Below are positions 7,909 through 14,415 of a DNA stretch of 37,830 nt, piece after piece. The DNA comes from Patescibacteria group bacterium. Its GTDB lineage: Bacteria; Patescibacteriota; Minisyncoccia; UBA6257; GWB1-50-10. A model generated the notes under the pieces. That model was not told where the DNA came from and ran no database searches. It was given only the letters and a program-made list of their open reading frames with translations. Each line of letters starts with the position of its first letter. The stretch's first letter is position 1. Both the position numbers and the translations under genes were made by a program. The stretch is from NCBI GenBank assembly GCA_030018585.1, contig JASEHZ010000004.1, positions 1 to 37,830 of the forward strand, written 5' to 3'.

Positions 7909-8028
7909 CCCGTTAGAAGCAGGTCGCCTGAGGCGACCGTAATACAACGGCCCTTTTTTTAATATCTATGTTTTTTGGTAAATGCTTGATCATTATAAAT
8001 TTAGTAATTTAGTTGCTTCTAACGGGAT
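7907..8028 (-). repeat. stop-to-start fold-back element, rplO-secY
   Basis: Perfect 15-base inverted arms at 7907-7921 and 8014-8028. On the transcript the left arm begins right after the rplO TGA (8029-8031) and the right arm ends in the AT of the secY ATG, so a folded stem would place stop and start codons side by side. Inside are an AT-rich, G-poor stretch, CCGT/ACGG and the hairpin GGTCGCC-TCA-GGCGACC. The rplV-rpsC copy keeps these helices with different bases. Confidence 0.85.
7913..7993 (-). CDS. candidate mini-cistron between rplO and secY
   Basis: A 26-codon ORF, starting MIKHLPKNIDIK and ending ATCF-TAA, with the stop 4 bases (CGGG) before the secY ATG. It aligns without frame change to the 29-codon ORF before rpsC: KHLPKNI is identical and AV-x-LR is kept. 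Differences in the 3' part change length by six bases, preserving frame. No ribosome binding site is seen. It may be a coupling cistron or a passenger of the repeat. Confidence 0.45.
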   Translation of the reverse strand: MIKHLPKNIDIKKRAVVLRSPQATCF

Positions 8029-8451
8029 TCATAGTTTGATTTTGCCTTTTGCTGCTTCAATTTTTTTCTTAGCGCTTGCCGATACTTCCAAACCTTCCAA
8101 ATTTATAGCCTTCTTTAATTCTCCTCCGCCTAATATTTTAACACAATCAGAGTTTTTCTTAATAAATCCTTTTTCAATTAATATTTTTTTGGATAAATTT
8201 GAATCTACAGCTAACCTTGCCAAATCTCCGACTTTGATAATAAGTGGCTTCGTTCGAGTTGATTTATTTTTATTGCCTCGAAGCTTCGGCAAACGGATAA
8301 AAAGATCCCGTTCGCTCGGACGAATTTTGTGGCCGGCACGAGCCCGCTGACCTTTTTGACCATGACCAGAATAAGTGCCGCGTTTTCCGCCACGTCCAAT
8401 GCGTTTTATTTTTTTTCTTTTAGCTAAAGATGTTAATTCGTGAAGCTGCAT
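8029..8451 (-). CDS. rplO: 50S ribosomal protein L15
   Basis: 140 residues starting MQLHELTSLAKRKKIKRIGRG. The Gly/Lys/Arg-rich N-terminal tail (GRGGKRGTYSGHGQKGQRAR, 18-37) is the L15 signature that threads into 23S rRNA. The start lies 4 bases after the rpsE stop, so there is no space for L30 between S5 and L15; loss of L30 is a known feature of CPR bacteria. Ends in TGA, directly followed by the fold-back element leading to secY. Confidence 0.97.
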   Translation of the reverse strand: MQLHELTSLAKRKKIKRIGRGGKRGTYSGHGQKGQRARAGHKIRPSERDLFIRLPKLRGNKNKSTRTKPLIIKVGDLARLAVDSNLSKKILIEKGFIKKNSDCVKILGGGELKKAINLEGLEVSASAKKKIEAAKGKIKL

Positions 8452-8455
8452 ATTA

Positions 8456-8956
8456 CTAAAGGATTTTTTTGTTGTTGACGACCATTTCTACGCCAATAAA
8501 TGATTGTAGGGCTTTTATGGTTGCCATGGCATTAACAATTTTATTTTTTGTCCTACCTATAGTTTTCGCAGAAACATCTTTTATACCGGCTAATTCCAAA
8601 ATAACCCGCGAAGCGCCACCAGCAATAACGCCGTGGCCAGGCTTGCAGAGTTTGATTCTAACCACTGCTGCGCCAAATTTAGCTTCAGTATCATGAAGAA
8701 TAGTTCGCGCGTCCTTTAACTGAACCTTAATAACGTTTTTTTCTGCTTGATGTTTGGCTTTTTGAACAGCCGCCGCCACGTCCAATCCCTTCGCTGTGCC
8801 AAACCCAACTCGCCCCCTTTCATCACCAACCACTACCGCGGCACGAAAACTAAAACGTTTACCGCCAGCCATAACGCGAGCTACTCGTCTAATTTCGAGA
8901 ACTTTTTCTTTAAACTCGCTCTTTTTTATTATTTTTTCATTACGTCTCATAATCAT
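8456..8956 (-). CDS. rpsE: 30S ribosomal protein S5
   Basis: 166 residues from ATG 8956. S5 helps decoding accuracy and sits at the mRNA entry of the 30S subunit. The S5 N-terminal domain block VARVMAGGKRFSFRAAVVVG and GRVGFGTAKGLDV are clear, followed by the C-terminal domain (VIAGGASRVILELAGIKDV). A second in-frame ATG two codons on (8950) is equally possible. A longer reading to 9067 overlaps rplR and is rejected. It lies 13 bases after rplR, with no strong ribosome binding site. Confidence 0.96.
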   Translation of the reverse strand: MIMRRNEKIIKKSEFKEKVLEIRRVARVMAGGKRFSFRAAVVVGDERGRVGFGTAKGLDVAAAVQKAKHQAEKNVIKVQLKDARTILHDTEAKFGAAVVRIKLCKPGHGVIAGGASRVILELAGIKDVSAKTIGRTKNKIVNAMATIKALQSFIGVEMVVNNKKIL

Positions 8957-8969
8957 TTTTACAAAAAAT

Positions 8970-9323
8970 CTACAACAATAAACCGTGTTTTCTTGCAGCT
9001 TCAACCAACGCTTTAATTCGACCATGATAACGGTAGGCCCCGCGATCGAAGACAACTTTCGAAACACCTAATACTTTTGCTTTTTCGCTGATCATTCTAC
9101 CGATTTCAGCCGCCGCTTCGGTCTTTTTAATTTTTTCTTTTAAATCTTGTGAAGAAACTGAAGCAATCGTTTTTTGCTTCTCGTCATCAATAAGCTGGAC
9201 GCTGATAAATCTATGACTTCTAAAAACAGAAAGGCGCGGTCTTGTAGCAGTGCCAAAAATTACGCTTCTCACCCGAAGCTTCCGACGCAATCTTATTTGA
9301 TTAATTCTCTTTCTTGCTTGCAT
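8970..9323 (-). CDS. rplR: 50S ribosomal protein L18
   Basis: 117 residues. Binds 5S rRNA with L5. Typical start with RKRINQIRLRRKLRVR, the core RPRLSVFRSHRFISVQLIDD and the end VVFDRGAYRYHGRIKALVEA. Normal length. Eleven bases after rplF. Ends in TAG, so TAG is a normal stop in this genome. Confidence 0.97.
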   Translation of the reverse strand: MQARKRINQIRLRRKLRVRSVIFGTATRPRLSVFRSHRFISVQLIDDEKQKTIASVSSQDLKEKIKKTEAAAEIGRMISEKAKVLGVSKVVFDRGAYRYHGRIKALVEAARKHGLLL

Positions 9324-9334
9324 ATTTGAAAAAT

Positions 9335-9892
9335 TTATGAAGTACTACCGGTAGCGGCGGCTGCTTTTTTGCCTGCTTTACGACGAATAATCTCGTTAGA
9401 ATAACGGAATCCTTTACCTTTGTACGGCTCTGGTTTTTTAAAAGACCTAATCTCGGCCGTAACCTGACCGACTAAAGCTTTGTCAAAACCTTTAATTTTT
9501 AGAATTGAATTTTTCTCAACTTCAAAAGTAATATGCGCTGGCGCTTTATAACGAACCGGATGAGAAAAGCCCAAATTCATTGAAAGATCGTTTCCTTCTT
9601 TTATTACACGATAACCGACGCCTTCAAGAAATAAGGTCTTTTCAAACCCCATTGTTAAACCATAAACTGCATTAGCAAGAAGCGAACGCATTGTTCCCCA
9701 ATTGCTCCGAGCCTGCTTTGAATCATTTATTAATTCCAGCTTAAGTAAATTATTTTCTAAAACCGGTTTAATGCCTTTAAGAAGCGCGGTCTTTATTTCG
9801 TTCTTTGCGTTCTTTACTATTACCTCGTCAGAAGAAATTACAACAGTTACGCCTTCTGATATTTTTATTGGTTGTTTTCCTATTTTAGACAT
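9335..9892 (-). CDS. rplF: 50S ribosomal protein L6
   Basis: 185 residues starting MSKIGKQPIKISEGV. Two repeated L6 domains; the C-terminal signature PEPYKGKGFRYSNEIIRRKAGK is present, followed by a small Ala-rich tail. L6 lies near the sarcin-ricin loop and the factor-binding site. The start overlaps the end of an upstream short ORF by 13 bases. The gap to rpsH (about 215 bases) is filled with nested inverted repeats, unlike the tight spacing elsewhere in the operon. Confidence 0.97.
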   Translation of the reverse strand: MSKIGKQPIKISEGVTVVISSDEVIVKNAKNEIKTALLKGIKPVLENNLLKLELINDSKQARSNWGTMRSLLANAVYGLTMGFEKTLFLEGVGYRVIKEGNDLSMNLGFSHPVRYKAPAHITFEVEKNSILKIKGFDKALVGQVTAEIRSFKKPEPYKGKGFRYSNEIIRRKAGKKAAAATGSTS

Positions 9893-10023
9893 GTTGATTG
9901 CGCATAAATTTTCGAGTCTGTAGACGATGAAAATTTATCTACAGAATCGAGCACCGAGCACACAAAACTAGTGTTCGATATTTCGACTTGTTGATATGTG
10001 TTATTAAAATTGATGAATGTCAT
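9880..10023 (-). CDS. candidate mini-cistron overlapping rplF start
   Basis: A 47-codon ORF beginning MTFINFNNTYQQ and ending STCLK-TAG. The TAG lies 13 bases inside rplF in another frame, so a ribosome ending here could restart on the rplF ATG. Unlike the other short ORFs it has a good ribosome binding site (AAGGA about 7 bases before the ATG, at 10030-10034). It is Ser/Asn/Thr-rich with no recognised domain. Overlap and binding site support translation; no homologue is seen in the window. Confidence 0.35.
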   Translation of the reverse strand: MTFINFNNTYQQVEISNTSFVCSVLDSVDKFSSSTDSKIYAQSTCLK

Positions 10024-10116
10024 ATATTGTCCTTGGTAATTTATGTGCTCGGTAAGGTTTGGTAATGAAAAATTCTACGCCTTTGGCTTGAATTTTTCAA
10101 CTAAGCCCTTACCAAA
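9904..10116 (-). repeat. nested inverted repeats, rpsH-rplF
   Basis: Three nested or adjacent fold-backs. A: 10058-10116 (arms TTTGGTAA and GAATTTTTCA with complements), which includes the rpsH stop codon. B: TGTGCTCGGT (10044-10053) pairs with ACCGAGCACA (9953-9962), enclosing about 80 AT-rich bases. C: 9904-9945, with overlapping arms ATAAATTTT and TCTGTAGA. Architecture B (short perfect arms around a G-poor AT-rich core) resembles the rplO-secY and rplV-rpsC elements. Confidence 0.7.
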
Positions 10117-10480
10117 TTTCGAAAAGCAATTGGCCGCCAACTTTTTTCTTTCGCGCTTCATAACCCGTCAACAAACCTTCCGGCGTAGAAATAACGAGAA
10201 ATCCAAATCCTTCTTTTACTTTTTTAAAATCTTTATAACCGCCGTAAAGCAATCGAGACGGCTTGCTTAAAATTTTAAGTCCATTTATAAGCCTCGCATT
10301 GCCAAATGTAATTTCTATTACTTTTTTAGCCGATCTCCCCTTTACTTCAGCGTCCTTTAAAAAATTGCAACGCTTAAGAAGCTCCGCCACCGCTAAATCC
10401 ATTTTTGAATAACGCGTTTTTACAGAATCTTTTTTCGCTTTTTCAGCATTTTTAATTTTTATAAGCAAATCAATATACAT
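10109..10480 (-). CDS. rpsH: 30S ribosomal protein S8
   Basis: 123 residues starting MYIDLLIKIKNA and ending GGQLLFEIW. The C-terminal end matches the S8 signature that contacts 16S rRNA helix 21; the block LLTGYEARKKKVGGQLLFEIW lies at its usual place. S8 is a known translational repressor of spc operons in E. coli; whether it is here is unknown. Its last codons are part of an inverted repeat that continues into the gap before rplF. Confidence 0.96.
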   Translation of the reverse strand: MYIDLLIKIKNAEKAKKDSVKTRYSKMDLAVAELLKRCNFLKDAEVKGRSAKKVIEITFGNARLINGLKILSKPSRLLYGGYKDFKKVKEGFGFLVISTPEGLLTGYEARKKKVGGQLLFEIW

Positions 10481-10485
10481 AATTT

Positions 10486-10668
10486 CTAAGATGCCTTTTT
10501 AATACCTGGGATTTCACCACGAGTTGCCAATTCCCGAAAACAAATACGGCAAACATTAAAATCGCGCATATAGCCGCGCTTACGACCACACCGAAAACAA
10601 CGTCTTACAATTCTTGTTGAAAATTTCGGTTTTTTTCTAGCTCGCGCTTTAACTGATGTTTTTGCCAT
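10486..10668 (-). CDS. rpsN: 30S ribosomal protein S14, zinc type
   Basis: 60 residues, the short zinc-binding form (type Z). The motif [20 protein letters not shown] holds the two CxxC pairs. [19 protein letters not shown] is a normal basic start. It lies between rplE and rpsH with 4-5 base gaps. Confidence 0.97.
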   Translation of the reverse strand: MAKTSVKARARKKPKFSTRIVRRCFRCGRKRGYMRDFNVCRICFRELATRGEIPGIKKAS

Positions 10669-10672
10669 AGTC

Positions 10673-11176
10673 TTATTTTTGATGCTTCAATGGTACCCCG
10701 ACTGACCGATAAAAATCAATCGCTGTTTGCCGATTTTTAATAATTGGCACAAGGGTAACCTGCAAACCAAAGTTCATTCTCGATTTTTCGATCATAATTT
10801 CAGGAAAAACATACTGTTCGCGAAAACCGATATTAAGCTGGCCATGCTCGTCAATATTTTTTAAATCGATGCCGCGAAAATCTTTCACGCGCGGCAAAAC
10901 CACACGAATCAGTCTAGTAAAAAAATCTTCCATTCTTCTACGACGTAAGGTAACTTTCAAACCAATAATATCGCCAGTTCGGGTTTTAAAACCAGCAATA
11001 GATTTTTTAGCAGCTCTCGTTGCCGGCTTTTGACCGGTGATCACGGATAATTCCTTCATAATTTCAGGCAAGATCTTTTCCTCAAACTGTGTTTGATTCC
11101 TCATTTTCCCAACACCGATATTAACAACTATTTTCCCCAGCTTATTTTGAGTATGGATATTTTTTTTAACGACCAT
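10673..11176 (-). CDS. rplE: 50S ribosomal protein L5
   Basis: 167 residues. Binds 5S rRNA and contacts the P-site tRNA. Recognised by [51 protein letters not shown] and the C-terminal [16 protein letters not shown]. The N-terminus is about ten residues shorter than in E. coli. Two bases after rplX. Confidence 0.97.
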   Translation of the reverse strand: MVVKKNIHTQNKLGKIVVNIGVGKMRNQTQFEEKILPEIMKELSVITGQKPATRAAKKSIAGFKTRTGDIIGLKVTLRRRRMEDFFTRLIRVVLPRVKDFRGIDLKNIDEHGQLNIGFREQYVFPEIMIEKSRMNFGLQVTLVPIIKNRQTAIDFYRSVGVPLKHQK

Positions 11177-11178
11177 AG

Positions 11179-11484
11179 TTAAATTGCGTTTTTACATTTT
11201 AGACAAAATCTAACTTTTTGATCTTTTTCAAAACGGCAACCGAAACGAACCGGCTGATTGCAATAAGCGCAAAACAAACCAATATTCGAAATTTTTATCG
11301 GCCGAGACACTTGAATTATCTCTCCTTTTTCTCCTTGCCGCTTTGGTCTAGTATGCTTTTTATAAAAATTTAACCCCTCAACAAGTACAGACTCATTTTT
11401 ATAATCGACTTTAATTACTTTTCCTGTTTTCCCGTTATCTTTTCCTTTTAAAATTTTTACCGTATCGCCTTTTTTAATTTTCAT
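11179..11484 (-). CDS. rplX: 50S ribosomal protein L24 with zinc-ribbon end
   Basis: 101 residues. KOW domain at the start (KGDTVKILKGKDNGKTGKVI), which helps begin 50S assembly. The C-terminus carries two CxxC pairs, CAYC and CLKC, around QPVRFGCRFEKDQKVRF, as in the zinc-ribbon form of L24. Its ATG is directly preceded by GTGAGGG, the right arm of a fold-back element; there is no ordinary ribosome binding site at normal spacing. Confidence 0.97.
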   Translation of the reverse strand: MKIKKGDTVKILKGKDNGKTGKVIKVDYKNESVLVEGLNFYKKHTRPKRQGEKGEIIQVSRPIKISNIGLFCAYCNQPVRFGCRFEKDQKVRFCLKCKNAI

Positions 11485-11617
11485 CCCTCACCATTCAAAA
11501 ATAAAGCTGCTTCGCGACCAGAGAAGCGCGATATTGAAATTTATTGTTTTTAATTGTTTGTGATTCATAATAATAATCTTTGATTTCTGGACTAAACAAC
11601 CCCTGAAGAGTGAGGGG
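11485..11617 (-). repeat. stop-to-start fold-back element, rplN-rplX
   Basis: On the transcript, the element starts one base after the rplN TAG and ends at the base before the rplX ATG. The arms are CCCTCAC and GTGAGGG (GTGAGGG at 11610-11616 and CCCTCAC at 11485-11491 on the plus strand), extended by TTC/GAA after a two-base mismatch. A hairpin around CTTCTCTGGTCGCGAAG sits inside. A 33-base block (11537-11569) recurs at 30880-30912 with one mismatch. Confidence 0.8.
11488..11568 (-). CDS. candidate mini-cistron between rplN and rplX
   Basis: A 26-codon ORF starting MNHKQLKTINFN and ending FEW-TGA, with the stop 3 bases (GGG) before the rplX ATG. The first codons and the later LWSRS are shared, in frame, with the ORF at 30881. 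The start also resembles the MNTKHLPKNI type ORFs before rpsC and topA. No ribosome binding site. Translation is not proven. Confidence 0.42.
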   Translation of the reverse strand: MNHKQLKTINFNIALLWSRSSFIFEW

Positions 11618-11983
11618 CTAAACTAACTCTTCAGCTAACGAAGCAATTGTGTCATATCCCATTTCTTTTATTTCTCTTGGAATCGGACCAAAAATACGAG
11701 TTGCTCGAGGCTCTTTTTTATCTACCAAAACAACCGCGTTATCATCAAATCGAATATAAGAACCGTCCAATCTTCGCCAAGGAGCCCGCTGACGCACAAT
11801 AAGCGCTCGAACAATATCTTTCTTTTTAACTTGCTTTCTTGGTTCAGCCACTTGAACCGAGGCAATAATAAGCTCGCCGATCCGCGCATAACGTTTGCGA
11901 CCGCCGCCAAGAACGCGGAAACATCTAACCGTTTTTGCGCCGGAATTATCAGCTACTTTTAATATGGCCCTCTCTTGAATCAT
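11618..11983 (-). CDS. rplN: 50S ribosomal protein L14
   Basis: 121 residues, normal length, starting MIQERAILKVADNSGAKTV. Signature RYARIGELIIASVQVAEPRK and the C-terminal ATRIFGPIPREIKEMGYDTI are complete. L14 sits at the subunit interface. Twelve bases after rpsQ. Ends in TAG. Confidence 0.98.
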   Translation of the reverse strand: MIQERAILKVADNSGAKTVRCFRVLGGGRKRYARIGELIIASVQVAEPRKQVKKKDIVRALIVRQRAPWRRLDGSYIRFDDNAVVLVDKKEPRATRIFGPIPREIKEMGYDTIASLAEELV

Positions 11984-11995
11984 GTTTTTTGCTCG

Positions 11996-12232
11996 TTAAT
12001 TTGTTTTTGCTCCATTTATAATCCGCCACCTTTTATGACGTGAAAGAGGTCTTGTTTCCTCAATAATAACCACATCGCCAGTTTTGTATTCTTCTTTCTC
12101 GTCGTGAGCTTTAAATTTATTAGTAACTTTATAATATTTTAAATATCGAGAATGTTTTTTTAATCTGGAAACAGCCACAACGCGGGTTTTTTTCATTTTA
12201 TCTGAGACAACTATACCTTTTAATTTTTTCAT
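11996..12232 (-). CDS. rpsQ: 30S ribosomal protein S17
   Basis: 78 residues. OB-fold protein that binds 16S rRNA early in assembly. [20 protein letters not shown] and the end [14 protein letters not shown] are typical. Follows rpmC by nine bases. Confidence 0.97.
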   Translation of the reverse strand: MKKLKGIVVSDKMKKTRVVAVSRLKKHSRYLKYYKVTNKFKAHDEKEEYKTGDVVIIEETRPLSRHKRWRIINGAKTN

Positions 12233-12241
12233 ATGTAAAAT

Positions 12242-12439
12242 TTAATTTTCTCTTAATTTTTTTAACGTTAGAAGTTGAGCAATGCTTCGCTTTATTTTTC
12301 TAATCTCCCTGATGTTTTTAACTTTTCCTTGAAACAGGTCAAGTTCAAGATTGGCCAATTTTCCCTTTAGATCGAGAAGGTCCTTATCTATTTCCATAAT
12401 TGATTTATTTTTATATACTTCCAAATCTTTCCTCTTCAT
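12242..12439 (-). CDS. rpmC: 50S ribosomal protein L29
   Basis: 65 residues forming two long helices. The conserved second half NIREIRKIKRSIAQLLTLKK is clear. L29 is near the peptide exit of the 50S subunit. Three bases after rplP; standard gene order. Confidence 0.94.
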   Translation of the reverse strand: MKRKDLEVYKNKSIMEIDKDLLDLKGKLANLELDLFQGKVKNIREIRKIKRSIAQLLTLKKLREN

Positions 12440-12442
12440 AAT

Positions 12443-12853
12443 TTACTTCATTATTGTTTTTGTCCGAACCGGTAATTTATGACCAGCTAACCGGAAAGCT
12501 TCCAACGCCACCTCTTTTGACACGCCGTCAATTTCAAAAAGAATACGACCGGGTTTCACTGGAAAAACATACCGATCAATATCGCCCTTACCGCCGCCCA
12601 AAGTTACTTCCGGCGGAAGCTTAGTGACTGGTTTATCGGGGAAAATACGGATCCAAACCTTCCCCTCTCTTTTCATGGCGTGAGAAATCGTTTTCCTTGC
12701 TGCTTCAATTTGAGCCGAAGAAATCCAACAGCTGCTTAAGGCCTGCAAACCAAAACCGCCAAAACTCAATGTTATACCTCTTGTTTCTTTCATCCGATTC
12801 TTTGAACGTCCTTTTTGCTGTTTTCTATATTTTTGTTTTTTTGGTTGCAACAT
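12443..12853 (-). CDS. rplP: 50S ribosomal protein L16
   Basis: 136 residues starting MLQPKKQKYRKQQKGRS, the usual L16 start. WISSAQIEAARKTISHAMKR and IRIFPDKPVTKLPPEVTLGG follow. L16 helps form the A-site tRNA pocket. Separated from rpsC by about 180 bases of fold-back sequence, which is unusual since these two genes are normally close or overlapping. Confidence 0.97.
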   Translation of the reverse strand: MLQPKKQKYRKQQKGRSKNRMKETRGITLSFGGFGLQALSSCWISSAQIEAARKTISHAMKREGKVWIRIFPDKPVTKLPPEVTLGGGKGDIDRYVFPVKPGRILFEIDGVSKEVALEAFRLAGHKLPVRTKTIMK

Positions 12854-12855
12854 GC

Positions 12856-13017
12856 CAATGTTATTAAAATTTACAAGCCCAATGTGAAGTAAATTTTACC
12901 ATAACATTGAGCACCCCGCCCCAGTTTTTAACCGGGCGTGTATTCGACTTAAAATTGTTTTGATTGTTATTTAACATTTGATTATTGATTGATATATTTA
13001 TAAAAACTCGGCGGGGT
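12856..13017 (-). repeat. double fold-back element, rpsC-rplP
   Basis: Two hairpins. The one nearest rplP has about 19-base arms at 12856-12874 and 12889-12909 (CAATGTTAT/ATAACATTG ends) and finishes three bases from the rplP ATG. The other has GC-rich arms ACCCCGCC-x-AGTTTTTA at 12913-12930 and 13001-13017, enclosing a 70-base G-poor AT-rich core. It starts about 18 bases after the rpsC stop. Confidence 0.75.
12864..12977 (-). CDS. candidate mini-cistron between rpsC and rplP
   Basis: A 37-codon ORF starting MLNNNQNNFKSN and ending WACKF followed by two TAA stops, 10 bases before the rplP ATG. It fits the pattern of the other gap ORFs (start in the AT-rich core, end in the right arm, Cys and Phe just before the stop) but shares no clear sequence with them. 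No ribosome binding site. Chance is a real alternative. Confidence 0.28.
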   Translation of the reverse strand: MLNNNQNNFKSNTRPVKNWGGVLNVMVKFTSHWACKF

Positions 13018-13034
13018 TTTCGAAAAACAAATAC

Positions 13035-13718
13035 TCACTTTCGTTCGTGTGGTTTTTCAGAAAATATTTCCCCTTTATAAATCCAAACTTTTATACCGAC
13101 CGTGCCGTAAGAATTAAAAGCCGTTGCTTCACCATAATCAACGTTAGCTCTTAAAGTTTGAAGAGGCATTTTGCCTTTCGCAAGCCAGTCGTGACGAGAA
13201 ATCTCCGCTCCATTCAAACGACCGGCGACTTTTATTTTTGCCCCTTTAACTTCCCGATTTTGCATAATATTTTCTAAACGACGCTTTATCACGCTTCGAT
13301 AAGGCAATCTTTTTTCAATATCAAAAGCGATTTGTTGAGCTTCCACCGGTGCGGAAATTTCAGTTCGTTTTAATTCTTCGATATTTAAGTTTAGGCTAAA
13401 ATTGCCATTAATATTATTCTTTTTTCTCAAAATGCGCAAGCTTTTAAGCAACCTTTCTTTCAGCTCTTCAATCCCCTTTCCGCCGCGACCGATAATAAGA
13501 CCAGGCCGACTAGCTCGAATAATAATTTTAATCGCATCGCCCATCCTTTCAATTTCAATAGCCGCGATGCCGGCAGTTAAAATCTTTTCTCCCACGAACT
13601 TACGAATAAAACAATCTTCTTCAATAAAGAACTTTTGAGATTTTTTCAAAAACCACCGACTTGACCACGGAACCGTCAAACCCAATCTTAATAAATTTGG
13701 TTTTGTTTTTTGGGCCAT
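13035..13718 (-). CDS. rpsC: 30S ribosomal protein S3
   Basis: 227 residues. KH domain with GLIIGRGGKGIEELKERL and C-terminal signature GRLNGAEISRHDWLAKGKMP. S3 lines the mRNA entry channel. The ATG is directly preceded by CTAACGGG, the same eight bases as before secY and topA, and lies in the arm of a fold-back element rather than behind a Shine-Dalgarno. Ends in TGA, which argues against UGA recoding here. Confidence 0.97.
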   Translation of the reverse strand: MAQKTKPNLLRLGLTVPWSSRWFLKKSQKFFIEEDCFIRKFVGEKILTAGIAAIEIERMGDAIKIIIRASRPGLIIGRGGKGIEELKERLLKSLRILRKKNNINGNFSLNLNIEELKRTEISAPVEAQQIAFDIEKRLPYRSVIKRRLENIMQNREVKGAKIKVAGRLNGAEISRHDWLAKGKMPLQTLRANVDYGEATAFNSYGTVGIKVWIYKGEIFSEKPHERK

Positions 13719-13844
13719 CCCGTTAGAAGCAGGATGTGCTTGAAAAGCACGTCCGTAAGATAACGGCCTTTGGTTTGATATTTATGTTTTTTGGTAAATG
13801 CTTAGTATTCATAGATTTCATAATTTAGTTGCTTCTAACGGGAT
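13717..13844 (-). repeat. stop-to-start fold-back element, rplV-rpsC
   Basis: Perfect 15-base arms at 13717-13731 and 13830-13844. The left arm on the transcript overlaps the last base of the rplV TAA (13844-13846), and the right arm includes the AT of the rpsC ATG. It is a clear sister of the rplO-secY element: identical arms, a shared CATTTACCAAAAAACATA word and the same helices, with hairpin GTGCTT-TTC-AAGCAC replacing GGTCGCC-TCA-GGCGACC. Confidence 0.87.
13723..13812 (-). CDS. candidate mini-cistron between rplV and rpsC
   Basis: A 29-codon ORF starting MNTKHLPKNINIK and ending TSCF-TAA, four bases (CGGG) before the rpsC ATG. It starts 31 bases after the rplV stop. It shares KHLPKNI and the end CF-TAA-CGGG-ATG with the ORF before secY, and MNT-x-HL with the ORF before topA. 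No ribosome binding site. Confidence 0.45.
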   Translation of the reverse strand: MNTKHLPKNINIKPKAVILRTCFSSTSCF

Positions 13845-14398
13845 TAAACCGATTTACGTCTAAAGACTTTTTGAAAAATTCCTTTTTTTGCAGTTGATTT
13901 TATTTCTTCTTTGCTTTTCTCGTCATGCTTAATATATGGAAGCTCTTTATGGGAACGAGGCTCTTTATTATCCTCAATCTTCACCTCTTCTTTTTTTCTT
14001 TTTTCGTCTTTTTTCTTTTTTGGTTTTTCTAAAATATTGAATCTCGATTTAACAAGTTTGTCTGATTGAGCCAAAATTAAAGTAACCCGACTAGTTTTCT
14101 TTTCAATTAAATTAGCTGAGCCTCTTGCCCGTGGCGTCCAACGCTTATACTTCGGCCCCTGATCAACTCGAACTTCTTTTATAAAAATAGTCGCTGGCTC
14201 AACTTTAAAATTGTGTTTCGCATCCGCAAGACCGCTACGAACAAGCTTAAGCAACTGCGCAGCCGCTCTATGCGGCAAGACCATTAGTTTGGCTTCGGCT
14301 TCGTTAAGAGACAAACCTTTAAGCAATTGCGCGATCGCCCTAGTCTTGCGGGGAGTAATATGTAAATAATTTAATTTTATAGAAAATGGTTTAAGCAT
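13844..14398 (-). CDS. rplV: 50S ribosomal protein L22 with charged tail
   Basis: 184 residues. The L22 domain covers about 1-112 (YLHITPRKTRAIAQLLKGLS; VDQGPKYKRWTPRARGSANL; KKTSRVTLIL). L22 lines the peptide exit tunnel. About 70 extra residues follow, rich in Lys and Glu (KKKKDEKRKKEEVK) and ending FQKVFRRKSV. Bacterial L22 is usually near 110 residues. The tail would lie at the ribosome surface near the exit, but its role is unknown. Confidence 0.95.
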   Translation of the reverse strand: MLKPFSIKLNYLHITPRKTRAIAQLLKGLSLNEAEAKLMVLPHRAAAQLLKLVRSGLADAKHNFKVEPATIFIKEVRVDQGPKYKRWTPRARGSANLIEKKTSRVTLILAQSDKLVKSRFNILEKPKKKKDEKRKKEEVKIEDNKEPRSHKELPYIKHDEKSKEEIKSTAKKGIFQKVFRRKSV

Positions 14399-14415
14399 AA
14401 TACAATAAGTTGGGT

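Noticed and set aside
7909-7947. Longer SecY start (MYYGRLRRP...)
   Set aside because: It is translation of the palindromic arm; the family start is MNKFLQIF at 7908.
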